A stretch of DNA of 64,000 bases from Paenibacillus pedocola. GTDB lineage: Bacteria; Bacillota; Bacilli; Paenibacillales; Paenibacillaceae. The notes beneath the pieces are model-generated. The model was not told the origin of the DNA. It saw only the letters and a list, made by a program, of their open reading frames with translations, and ran no database searches. The stretch is from positions 5,084,001 through 5,148,000 of the forward strand of contig NZ_CP134223.1 of assembly GCF_031599675.1 (NCBI RefSeq), in the 5' to 3' direction. The position numbers were made by a program, and so were the translations under genes. Positions 51,400 to 59,413 of the stretch are shown here, in pieces (within the stretch, counting starts at the first letter, position 1; every line of letters starts with the position of its first letter).

Positions 51400-53763
51400 C
51401 TAATGCACACTACTCGGCGCTTCACTGCTTATTTCTGTATGATGATCTACCAGCGCATGCTGCAGTACTTGATCCATATGGGATACAGGTACGAACTCCA
51501 CATCATTACGCACACTCTCCGGAATATCCTTGAGGTCGCGTTCATTGTCCTTCGGAAGAAGGATTTTTTTGTAGCCGGCCCGGTGGGCTGCCAGCGATTT
51601 CTCCTTAAGTCCGCCAATCGGCAGGACACGTCCGCGGAGTGTAATCTCACCCGTCATCGCTACATCCTTCGAGACATACCGTTTCGTGAGTGCAGAGATC
51701 AGCGCGGTAGCAATGGTAATCCCGGCAGACGGGCCATCCTTCGGTATCGCACCTTCAGGGATGTGAATGTGAATATCATTCTTCTCGTGGAAATCAGGCG
51801 CCAACCCCAGCTCTTCCGCTTTGGAGCGGGTGTAGCTGAAGGCGGCCTGTGCCGATTCCTTCATTACATCGCCCAGCTGTCCGGTCAGCGTCAGCTTGCC
51901 GGTGCCCTGGACTACCGTCACTTCGATCAGCAATGTGTCACCGCCAACCTCCGTCCACGCCAGCCCGGTAACCGTACCGATCTGATCCTCCAGCTCCGCC
52001 ATTCCATAGCGGTACTTCGAGACTCCAAGATAATCCTTGATCTCTCCTGGAAGGATGCTGACTTCTTCCTTCTCTCCGGATACAATCTGCTTCGCGGCCT
52101 TCCGGCACAGTGCAGCAATCTGCTGTTCCAGATTACGAACCCCGGATTCCCGTGTGTATTCACGGACGATCTTCAGCAGCGAATCATCTTCAATCGTCAG
52201 CTGTGGATCCTCAAGCCCGTGGTTCTTACGCTGCTTCGGCAGCAGATACCTGCTGGCTATCTGCAGCTTCTCAAGCTCCGTATAGCCGGGAATGAACAGC
52301 ATCTCCATCCGGTCGAGCAGCGGACGCGGAATGTTATGCACGGCATTCGCCGTTGTCACGAACATTACGTTCGACAAATCAAACGGCAGCTCCACAAAGT
52401 GGTCGCTGAAGGTATTGTTTTGTTCCGGGTCCAGCACTTCAAGCAGTGCTGCCGACGGGTCGCCTCGGAAGTCTGCCGCCATTTTATCGATTTCGTCGAG
52501 CAGGAAGACCGGATTAATGCTTCCGGCTGTCTTCATCCCTTGGATAATCCGGCCCGGCATAGCACCGACATAGGTGCGGCGATGCCCGCGGATCTCAGCT
52601 TCATCACGCACGCCGCCGAGTGAGATACGGACGAACTTGCGGTTCAGGGAACGGGCGATGGAGCGCGCCAGTGAGGTTTTGCCGACGCCCGGAGGCCCTA
52701 CGAGACAGAGAATCGGACCCTTCAGCTTCTTGACCAGCTTCTGCACAGCCAAGTATTCCAGCACGCGTTCCTTCGGCTTCTCAAGACCGTAGTGATCAGC
52801 ATCCAGCACCTGTTCCGCTTTCAGAATATCCAGATCATCTTCCGTAGATTCGCTCCAAGGCAGACCAAGCAGCCAATCGACGTAGTTACGAATGACACTG
52901 CCTTCAGCCGAACTGGCAGGCATTTTCTCCAGACGGTCGATTTCCTTCTCAATCTTTTCCTGCACCCGCTCCGGCAGATTCTTCTCCTGCATCTGTGAGC
53001 GCAGCTCATCAGCTTCACCTGCCCGGCCTTCTTTCTCTCCGAGCTCCTTCTGGATCGCTTTCATCTGTTCACGCAGATAATATTCCTTCTGTGTCTTCTC
53101 CATCTGCTTCTTCACCCGCTGGTTGATCTTACGCTCCAGCTCAAGCACTTCGCGTTCATTATTGAGAATATCGAGCAGCTTCTCCAGACGTTTGCTGACG
53201 TCAATGGTCTCTAAGATCTCTTGCTTATCCTTAATCTTCAGTGCCAGGTGGCTTGTGATGACATCTGCCAGACGGCCAGGCTCTTCAATATCGGACACGG
53301 CAGCAAGCGTCTCTGGGGTGACCTTTTTGGATAAGGTGATGTAATGCTCGAACTGGCTCAGCACCGTCCGCATCAAGGCATCGCTCTCCTGATCGACATC
53401 CTCCTGCTCCGGCAGCTCGCGTGCCATAACCTCGTAATACTCCTCATTATCCGTATAATGAATAATTTCGGCCCGTTCCACTCCCTCTACCAGCACACGA
53501 ATCGTGCCGTTCGGAAGCTTCAGCATCTGCCGCACATTCGCGACGGTGCCGACCCGAAAAATATCTTCTTGTCCAGGCTCCTCAATATTCACTTCTGACT
53601 GGGAGCAGAGGAGAATCAGGTTATCTTCAACCATAGCTTTTTCCAGCGCACGAACAGATTTCTCGCGTCCTACGTCAAGGTGAAGAACCATGCTAGGGTA
53701 CACAAGAAGACCTCTAAGCGGCAATAAAGGAAAACGACGACCTTTGGATTTGTTTGGTATCAT
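51400..53763 (-). CDS. lonA: ATP-dependent protease LonA
   Basis: LonA, 787 residues, normal length. N-terminal substrate domain (FPLLPLRGLLVYPSMVLHLD start), central coiled coil, AAA+ module with Walker A LVGPPGVGKTSLARSI and Walker B PVFLLDEIDKMA, and a C-terminal Ser-Lys protease (Ser in IPKDGPSAGITIAT, Lys in GGLKEKSLAAHRAG). Degrades misfolded and regulatory proteins. ATG at 53763 follows GGGAGGTG; the frame opens nine codons earlier. A possible promoter (TTGGTG, 18 bases, TAGAAT) lies about 50 bases upstream on the minus strand; otherwise the 240-base gap to the next gene is empty. Confidence 0.96.
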   Translation of the reverse strand: MIPNKSKGRRFPLLPLRGLLVYPSMVLHLDVGREKSVRALEKAMVEDNLILLCSQSEVNIEEPGQEDIFRVGTVANVRQMLKLPNGTIRVLVEGVERAEIIHYTDNEEYYEVMARELPEQEDVDQESDALMRTVLSQFEHYITLSKKVTPETLAAVSDIEEPGRLADVITSHLALKIKDKQEILETIDVSKRLEKLLDILNNEREVLELERKINQRVKKQMEKTQKEYYLREQMKAIQKELGEKEGRAGEADELRSQMQEKNLPERVQEKIEKEIDRLEKMPASSAEGSVIRNYVDWLLGLPWSESTEDDLDILKAEQVLDADHYGLEKPKERVLEYLAVQKLVKKLKGPILCLVGPPGVGKTSLARSIARSLNRKFVRISLGGVRDEAEIRGHRRTYVGAMPGRIIQGMKTAGSINPVFLLDEIDKMAADFRGDPSAALLEVLDPEQNNTFSDHFVELPFDLSNVMFVTTANAVHNIPRPLLDRMEMLFIPGYTELEKLQIASRYLLPKQRKNHGLEDPQLTIEDDSLLKIVREYTRESGVRNLEQQIAALCRKAAKQIVSGEKEEVSILPGEIKDYLGVSKYRYGMAELEDQIGTVTGLAWTEVGGDTLLIEVTVVQGTGKLTLTGQLGDVMKESAQAAFSYTRSKAEELGLAPDFHEKNDIHIHIPEGAIPKDGPSAGITIATALISALTKRYVSKDVAMTGEITLRGRVLPIGGLKEKSLAAHRAGYKKILLPKDNERDLKDIPESVRNDVEFVPVSHMDQVLQHALVDHHTEISSEAPSSVH

Positions 53764-54004
53764 CGCTTTCGCACCTCCCATGGTTCTCAAGTTATGTCAT
53801 ATGCATTCATTCTAACAAAAGCGGCATCAAAACACCAACTGGCGGCTCGCGATACAAAGGTTTTTGATCTGTTACCGGACATTTGAAGGCCACAATTGCC
53901 CGAAGCAGATTTTTTACACATCCTTTAGTATTTGTGGTTCTTCTGCAGAATATGTTTCAACAGATTTTTCAAACCAGTAGGAATAATTATTAGATAATAA
54001 AATA

Positions 54005-54024
54005 AAAAAAGCGCTTTACAGCGC
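54005..54024 (-). terminator. Short terminator overlapping the stop codon of the 54016 gene
   Basis: On the minus strand GCGCT-GTAA-AGCGC, in which the loop holds the TAA stop codon, is followed by six U. The five-bp stem is short but GC-rich. Confidence 0.6.
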
Positions 54025-54831
54025 ATCTTCATTGGTTATTATGATTTTGTTCCCTGGACGATCTGCCCAAAATACATTTGATTCTACTCTTTCAACGCCC
54101 TGACCAGCCCCATATGTAGGAGGTTTAATTCTTTCAATGAATTTAAAAGAATGCCCATCGAACCTATAATGATCCAGCCCTTGGGCGTACGCCTTTCCGT
54201 ATTCATTCGATCCATGAAGGTTTGCATAAAGATCTTCTTTCTTGAAAAAGATGCCTTGATATCCACCCTCACCACCAAATTGAGCAGACAGTGGATAAGC
54301 AGCCTGAAATCTAAATTTGCTATCAAACCGCCTGATTTCATTCCTATCGTGATATACCACCCAAAAAGAGCCTTTATAAGTAGCCAGGGATTCAGCTGTT
54401 CCTTGTCCAATATCGTATTGCGCTACCTGCTTTAAATCAGGGAGCCTATACTTCACCACACGGCTAATACGTTCCTTTTCCGGCGGACACGAATTAAAAT
54501 TATAGACCGTAGCATACAGAAATCCATTGGTTGCAAAACAATCGCCAAATGACATGAAGCGCATTTTTTTATCCTTGCCTGTGTAGGCCTTTCTTTTCTC
54601 TGCTAAATATTTACCGGAAGTTCCATAGACCGATATTGTATTGGAAAGGGAAAAATCCACATCACGATCAGAAGTCACATATACCTTTTCTTTATCTGCA
54701 GCTACTCCTTGCCATCCTCGGTAGGACTTATTCATTTGTATGAACTTAGTGCCCACACCTTCGCTACTTGCACTGGCAGAAAAAGAAAGCATAGATGCAA
54801 CTATAATTTTTAAGATTAATAGCCTTTTCAA
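54016..54831 (-). CDS. Secreted protein, probably beta-propeller-like, unknown function
   Basis: A 271-residue exported protein. Signal peptide (KRLLILKIIVASMLSFSASA). The mature chain has repeated strand pairs such as GVAADKEKVYVTSDRDV, CFATNGFLYATVYNF, YKGSFWVVYHDRNEIRRFD and KKEDLYANLHGSNEYGKAYA, which suggest blades of a propeller or SMP-30/NHL-like fold; two cysteines (in SFGDCFATNG and NFNSCPPEKE) may pair. Start is TTG, about ten bases after GGGGGAGAG. It stands between lonB and lonA, adjacent in B. subtilis, is more AT-rich than both, and has its own terminator: probably an insertion. Confidence 0.72.
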   Translation of the reverse strand: MKRLLILKIIVASMLSFSASASSEGVGTKFIQMNKSYRGWQGVAADKEKVYVTSDRDVDFSLSNTISVYGTSGKYLAEKRKAYTGKDKKMRFMSFGDCFATNGFLYATVYNFNSCPPEKERISRVVKYRLPDLKQVAQYDIGQGTAESLATYKGSFWVVYHDRNEIRRFDSKFRFQAAYPLSAQFGGEGGYQGIFFKKEDLYANLHGSNEYGKAYAQGLDHYRFDGHSFKFIERIKPPTYGAGQGVERVESNVFWADRPGNKIIITNEDAL

Positions 54832-54956
54832 AATACAACTCTCCCCCTATAAAGATTATCACGCTATTCAATTGTATATAATATCCATGTTTTCATCAAT
54901 AATCCACGGTATTACAGACGATCCCATTGTAAAAAAGTTGCAATTTTTTTCGCGTA

Positions 54957-54996
54957 AAAAAGCGCCCCCTCAAATTGTTGATGAGGGAGCGCTTTT
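54957..54996 (-). terminator. Rho-independent terminator after lonB
   Basis: A 15-bp stem with one mismatch (AAAAGCGCCCCCTCA near 54958-54972 with 54982-54996), loop of nine bases, and a U-run on the minus-strand RNA. About 60 bases after the lonB stop. Confidence 0.85.
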
Positions 54997-55056
54997 AAAC
55001 TTCCTACTTCACTTTTATCCTCACAAAATACGGTTCAAAAACCTCATATGCAGCCC

Positions 55057-56766
55057 TTACCCCTGCGCACTCTCCCCCGAAGCATCCGCCTTAAGCAGCG
55101 AAGGCCCGGTAGAAAAGGTCTCGCCCGAGACCGCCGGCAGCCGCACATCGGCAGTTTCAGCTCCGAACAGGTGGCGGAATACCTCTTCTACGGTATCCAC
55201 AGGAATGACCTGCAGCGGTGCGAGGTCGGCGAACAGGGACTGCCAGTTGTCCTTCGGAATGAGCACGGTTGTCGCGCCGGCCTGGAAGGCTGCCTCAACC
55301 TTGGCGATCACGCCGCCGACCGGCTTCACCCGGCCGTGAATGCCGATCTCCCCGGTGATGGCTACGGTGTTGTCCACTGGCAGGTGGCGGATCGCGGAGA
55401 CAATAGCCACGGCCATGGCAACCCCGGCAGAGGGGCCGTCGATTGGCGTGCCGCCGGGGAAGTTCACATGGATGTCATAACGATCCGGCTCCAGGTTCAT
55501 TGTCCGCAGAACGGTCAGTACATTCTCTACTGATCCCTTGGCCATGCTCTTGCGGCGGATCGTCCGCGAACCGCCTCGGGTCTCCTCTTCGTCAACAACA
55601 CCGGTGACATTGAGCCGTCCCTGGCCGTTCTGCGCAGGCGCTGCGGATACTTCGATTTCCAGCAAAGTGCCCATCCCCGGTCCGTAGACCGCCAGTCCAT
55701 TGACCAGCCCGATCTGCGGGGCTGTCGGGATTTTGCGTTCTGTACGCAGCGGCAGCTGACTGCTGCCGGCTACCCACTCCACTTCTGCCGCACTCAAGGT
55801 ATCGCGCTGTTCCGTCAGTGCAAGCCCCGCAGCGAGCTGGATCATGTTCACAGCTTCCCGGCCGTTCGTGGCATACTGCTGTACTACTGTCACGGCTTCC
55901 GGGCTGGGCTTCAGGCCGATCTTCTGAATGGCATCCCGGGCAATAACGGCAATCTCATCAGGCAGCAGCGGACGGAAATAAATCTCCATGCAGCGTGAAC
56001 GCAGTGCAGGCGATATTTCCTCGGGCGAACGTGTAGTGGCTCCAACCAGCCGGAAATCAGCCGGCAGGCCATTTTGAAAAATATCATGGATATAAGCAGG
56101 CGTATTGCTGTCCTCGGAGTTATAGTAAGCACTCTCCAGCAGCACCTTCCGGTCCTCCAGCACCTTTAGCAGCTTGTTCATCTGAATCGGATGAAGCTCT
56201 CCAATCTCATCCAGAAATAATATTCCGCCATGTGCCTTCGTCACTGCTCCCGGCTTCGGCTGCGGCACGCCAGCCACACCCATTGCTCCTGCTCCCTGGT
56301 ATATCGGATCATGCACAGAGCCGATCAGCGGATCGGCTATCCCGCGTTCATCAAAGCGTGCTGTAGTCGCATCAATTTCTGTAAACTTGGCATCACTTTT
56401 AAAAGGGGAAAGTGAATTCTTCTTGGCTTCCTCCATCACAACACGGGCCGCTGCCGTCTTGCCGACTCCCGGCGGTCCGTAGATGATCACATGCTGGGGA
56501 TTCGCGCTGCACAGCGCGGCCTTTAAGGCACGCAGCCCGTCCTTTTGCCCGACGATATCGCTAATGGAGGCCGGCCGTGTCTTTTCTGAGAGCGGCTTCG
56601 TTAGAGAGATCATCCGCATTTTCCGCAGCTTGTCCAGCTCCTTGCGCGATTCCCGGTCCACCGCCGTCTTATTCGTCTTCTGTCCCCGCAGCAGATTCCA
56701 AAAATAAACGCCGATAACCAGCGCGAAAAAGAGCTGCACGATCATCAGCAATATTCCTAATTGCAT
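55057..56766 (-). CDS. lonB: ATP-dependent protease LonB, membrane-associated
   Basis: LonB, 569 residues. One N-terminal membrane span (LLMIVQLFFALVIGVYFW), AAA+ domain with Walker A YGPPGVGKTAAARVV and Walker B GGILFLDEIGELHPIQ, and a Ser-Lys protease domain (Ser in PIDGPSAGVAMAVAI, Lys in GRVKPVGGVIAKVEAA). In B. subtilis LonB is made in the forespore under sigma-F; the same control is likely but no sigma-F site was verified. The C-terminus carries an extra Ser/Gly/Asp-rich stretch of about 15 residues. Confidence 0.95.
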   Translation of the reverse strand: MQLGILLMIVQLFFALVIGVYFWNLLRGQKTNKTAVDRESRKELDKLRKMRMISLTKPLSEKTRPASISDIVGQKDGLRALKAALCSANPQHVIIYGPPGVGKTAAARVVMEEAKKNSLSPFKSDAKFTEIDATTARFDERGIADPLIGSVHDPIYQGAGAMGVAGVPQPKPGAVTKAHGGILFLDEIGELHPIQMNKLLKVLEDRKVLLESAYYNSEDSNTPAYIHDIFQNGLPADFRLVGATTRSPEEISPALRSRCMEIYFRPLLPDEIAVIARDAIQKIGLKPSPEAVTVVQQYATNGREAVNMIQLAAGLALTEQRDTLSAAEVEWVAGSSQLPLRTERKIPTAPQIGLVNGLAVYGPGMGTLLEIEVSAAPAQNGQGRLNVTGVVDEEETRGGSRTIRRKSMAKGSVENVLTVLRTMNLEPDRYDIHVNFPGGTPIDGPSAGVAMAVAIVSAIRHLPVDNTVAITGEIGIHGRVKPVGGVIAKVEAAFQAGATTVLIPKDNWQSLFADLAPLQVIPVDTVEEVFRHLFGAETADVRLPAVSGETFSTGPSLLKADASGESAQG

Positions 56767-56956
56767 AGGTCACCCTCCTGTTTCATTCAGTCTATCTGTC
56801 CTGGCCTTTTGGCTACTACTAGGTAGTATAGCCGTTTCGGTCATTCATAAACGCTCCGGTGCAGGAATAATGAAAGATAGGCCTTAACTTTGAATAAAAA
56901 CCGGGGGGTAAGTCCATGGACCGGGCGACAGGGAGACAGCGAGGACAGGGAGGATA

Positions 56957-57044
56957 GGGAGCACTGGAGCACTGGAGCACTGGGAGCACTGGGAGCACTG
57001 GGAGCATAGGGAGCACTGGGAGCACTGGGAGCACTGGGAGCAAG
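56957..57044. repeat. Short tandem repeat, unit GGGAGCACT
   Basis: Ten consecutive units of 8-9 bp (consensus GGGAGCACT; two units lack one G, one ends in ATA, the last is partial). It lies between lonB and the nuclease-like gene. Frames through it encode only Ser-Ala-Pro or Leu-Pro-Val repeats and are not genes. Copy number is likely to vary between strains. The surrounding 56767-57088 holds no gene. Confidence 0.85.
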
Positions 57045-57088
57045 GACAGTGGTGTCAACATACCAACAAGGGAATTTGCGATCGCCCC

Positions 57089-57760
57089 TTAGTCCCAATA
57101 GCTAAGAACATTACGAGCCAGCTCATACCTCACCTTTCGGATCCCTTCGCCACGTTTTACCGGATTCAGCCAGCCTTTGTCACACAGTTTGTATAATATT
57201 TGCCGCGCGGTCTTAGCATCGATTGAAAAATATTCAGAAACATCTTGTGGACGTACGGATCCAGACTGACGCATGACAAAACGCATGATTTCTCTTTCTC
57301 CAAGCAGTAATTTTTCAACCGGAACAACTGCCGCCATATATCTGCTGAGCACCATGCGGAGCAAAGTAATGCACAAATCCGGACGCTGCTCCACATCATC
57401 ATAGGCGAAGGAAATCACTTGATAGCCCATAGCACACAGAAAAGTTTCTCGATTCAGTTCATTGCTATACCTCTGTCTATCCATATCCTTTACATGTGCG
57501 GCGTAGCCTTTAATCTCCAGCAGCAGTCTGATTGTTCCCGGCAAAAAGGCAAAATCAGCAAAATAGGAGCGGCCGCGCCAGTCCAGAACCTCATACTCAG
57601 GATGAAGATCACAGAAATCACCACGCAGCGGCCACCACACATTCTGAAGAAATAATGCTTCGGCGTAGCGGTGACCTCTTTCTAGCCTCCCCTTGCGTTC
57701 TCCGGTTCTGGAATCCAGATGATACTGAATAAATTCATCCATAAGCTGTTTGCGATTCAT
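57089..57760 (-). CDS. Putative PD-(D/E)XK nuclease with C-terminal winged helix
   Basis: A 223-residue protein. The N-terminal half reads as a restriction-like fold: RSYFADFAFLPGTIRLLLEI followed by KG, giving Asp69, then Glu82-x-Lys84, in the order D...ExK on consecutive strands, and a helix-strand end (CAMGYQVISFAYDDVEQRP). Residues about 150-220 look like a winged-helix domain (GSVRPQDVSEYFSIDAKTAR, ILYKLCDKGWLNPVKRGEG). I recall similar proteins as frequent unassigned genes in Paenibacillus; no function is established. It lies between a palindrome array (upstream) and the GGGAGCACT tandem repeat (downstream). Activity is inferred from motif only. Confidence 0.65.
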   Translation of the reverse strand: MNRKQLMDEFIQYHLDSRTGERKGRLERGHRYAEALFLQNVWWPLRGDFCDLHPEYEVLDWRGRSYFADFAFLPGTIRLLLEIKGYAAHVKDMDRQRYSNELNRETFLCAMGYQVISFAYDDVEQRPDLCITLLRMVLSRYMAAVVPVEKLLLGEREIMRFVMRQSGSVRPQDVSEYFSIDAKTARQILYKLCDKGWLNPVKRGEGIRKVRYELARNVLSYWD

Positions 57761-57781
57761 ATCTGCATATCTCCTTAGTTA

Positions 57782-57837
57782 TAAAAATAAAAAACGCCCC
57801 ATTCACCGCCGGATCACCCGTGGTATAATGGGACGTT
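57782..57837 (-). terminator. Rho-independent terminator downstream of ispG and array 3
   Basis: An 11-bp stem with one mismatch (AACGCCCCATT at 57793-57803 with AATGGGACGTT at 57827-57837), 23-base loop, and a long U-rich run on the minus-strand RNA. It ends the ispG transcript after array 3, which therefore would be part of the ispG 3' untranslated region; the nuclease-like gene then needs its own promoter. Confidence 0.8.
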
Positions 57838-57885
57838 CATCGTCACCTAACTTTTATGCTATTAAAATTAGAGCTTCTCTCTACA

Positions 57886-58072
57886 ACTAAAGGGAAATAC
57901 ACCCGCTATAATACCCATTAAGCATGTTTTTCAAGCAATAAAGGGAATATCGCCCTTTAATTCATTCTATATCTTCGAATCGTCCTACGATGATTGAATT
58001 AAAGGGAGGAAATCCCTCTATATTCTTCATTTCCCTGAATCGAGCTAAATTAACGGGAGTATTCCCTTTAGT
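57886..58072. repeat. Intergenic array 3: four palindromes, TTAAAGGGA-N5-TCCCTTTAA type
   Basis: Four imperfect palindromes with centres at 57898, 57949, 58010 and 58060.5, spaced 51, 61 and 50.5 bp. Best copy: TAAAGGG (57939-57945) and CCCTTTA (57953-57959), seven perfect pairs. Others: GGG-N7-CCC at 57892-57904, AGGGA-N5-TCCCT at 58003-58017, GGGA-N4-TCCC at 58055-58066. Inner GGA/TCC and outer TTA/TAA positions agree with array 2, with a different three-base block between. The gap between ispG and the nuclease-like gene (57761-58162) holds only this array and the terminator. Confidence 0.75.
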
Positions 58073-58162
58073 TAACTTCAGCACTGCTGATCCAGCGGTG
58101 TAACTATCCTGAGGTACTACTGCTTATACAAATGTAGGGTAACAAATATAGAATAAGTTCTA

Positions 58163-59302
58163 CTATTGCTCCGGATTACCCACGCTTACAGCCGGAGCCA
58201 ATCCGGCATGCTTACGGCCCGGAATCTCACCGGTCTCTTCAAAAGCGACAACAATGGCGTCAATTTCTTTCTTAAGCTCGGATACGAGCTCCGCTTCAGG
58301 AACTTTACGGATCATTTGACCGTAGCGGAACAGCAACCCTTCACCGCGGGCACCTGCGATACCAATATCAGCTTCACGTGCCTCTCCGGGACCGTTGACG
58401 GCACAGCCCAGTACCGAGACTTTGATCGGCACCTTCAGCTTAGAGATATACTCTTCTACTTCATTGGCGATGGAGAAGAGGTCTATGTCCAGACGTCCGC
58501 AGGTCGGGCATGAGATCAGTGTAGGTGCGTTAGAGATCAGACCAAAGGTCTTAAGCAGCTCACGCGCCACCTTAACCTCCTCGACAGGGTCAGCGCTCAG
58601 GGAGATGCGCACAGTGCTGCCGATCCCCATGGAGAGCAGTGCACCGATCCCGGCGGAGCTCTTTACGGTTCCGGCAAACAGCGTACCCGACTCTGTGATA
58701 CCGAGGTGCAGCGGATAAGGAATGACTTCGGCCGCTTTACGGTAAGCTTCGATGGCCATCGGCACATCAGAGGCTTTGAGCGATACGATAATATCATGGA
58801 AGTCCAGTTCCTCAAGAATCCCGATATGATAAAGGGCACTCTCAACCATCGCTTCCGGTGTCGGATAACCGTATTTCTCCAGGAGATGCGACTCCAGGGA
58901 ACCGGCGTTTACGCCGATACGGATAGGAATTCCTTTGTCCTTGCAGGCTTTGACTACCGCTTCTACCTTGTCACGGCGGCCGATATTGCCGGGATTAATC
59001 CGCACCTTGTCGATGCCGTTCTCAATCGCCAGCAGTGCCAGTTTATAATTAAAGTGAATGTCCGCCACCAGCGGAATGTGGATTTGCTTCTTGATTTCTT
59101 TGATCGCTGCAGCCGCCTCTTCATTGTTGACGGTAACACGCACGAGCTGGCAGCCCGCTTCCTCTAACCGCAGAATTTCAGCCACTGTAGCTTCCACGTC
59201 AGCGGTCTTGGTCGTACACATGCTTTGAATAGCAACCTCGTTGTTACCCCCGATAATAACTCCGCCGACATTGACGGGCCGGGTCTGGTGTCTCAAGAAC
59301 AT
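58163..59302 (-). CDS. ispG: 4-hydroxy-3-methylbut-2-en-1-yl diphosphate synthase
   Basis: IspG (GcpE), 379 residues, a [4Fe-4S] enzyme of the MEP isoprenoid pathway that converts MEcPP to HMBPP. The TIM-barrel start is RPVNVGGVIIGGNNEVAIQS; the cluster ligands are in ISCPTCGRLDIDLF and VLGCAVNGPGEA. ATG at 59302 follows GGGGGAG by seven bases and gives the standard FLRHQTRPV start; the frame opens 15 codons earlier. In B. subtilis ispG is not in this neighbourhood, so its place between clpX and lonB is a local rearrangement. Confidence 0.96.
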   Translation of the reverse strand: MFLRHQTRPVNVGGVIIGGNNEVAIQSMCTTKTADVEATVAEILRLEEAGCQLVRVTVNNEEAAAAIKEIKKQIHIPLVADIHFNYKLALLAIENGIDKVRINPGNIGRRDKVEAVVKACKDKGIPIRIGVNAGSLESHLLEKYGYPTPEAMVESALYHIGILEELDFHDIIVSLKASDVPMAIEAYRKAAEVIPYPLHLGITESGTLFAGTVKSSAGIGALLSMGIGSTVRISLSADPVEEVKVARELLKTFGLISNAPTLISCPTCGRLDIDLFSIANEVEEYISKLKVPIKVSVLGCAVNGPGEAREADIGIAGARGEGLLFRYGQMIRKVPEAELVSELKKEIDAIVVAFEETGEIPGRKHAGLAPAVSVGNPEQ

Positions 59303-59413
59303 GGTTTTCTCCCCCATAACGATCAAAGCTCCACCCCTTCCGCCCACCTTATGAAGCGGGATCAGCGGAAACGGTGGAGACTATGACTTGTATTATTGTA
59401 AGGTCAGCGTGTC

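Noticed and set aside
56819..57098. Two minus-strand frames of 80 and 85 codons over the tandem repeat
   Set aside because: They encode only simple Leu-Pro-Val or Ser-Ala-Pro repeats and overlap the nuclease-like gene end; an effect of the repeat.
57847..57871. Imperfect inverted repeat left of array 3 as a fifth unit
   Set aside because: Very AT-rich, two mismatches, and its centre is 39 bp from the first palindrome instead of about 50; chance pairing likely.
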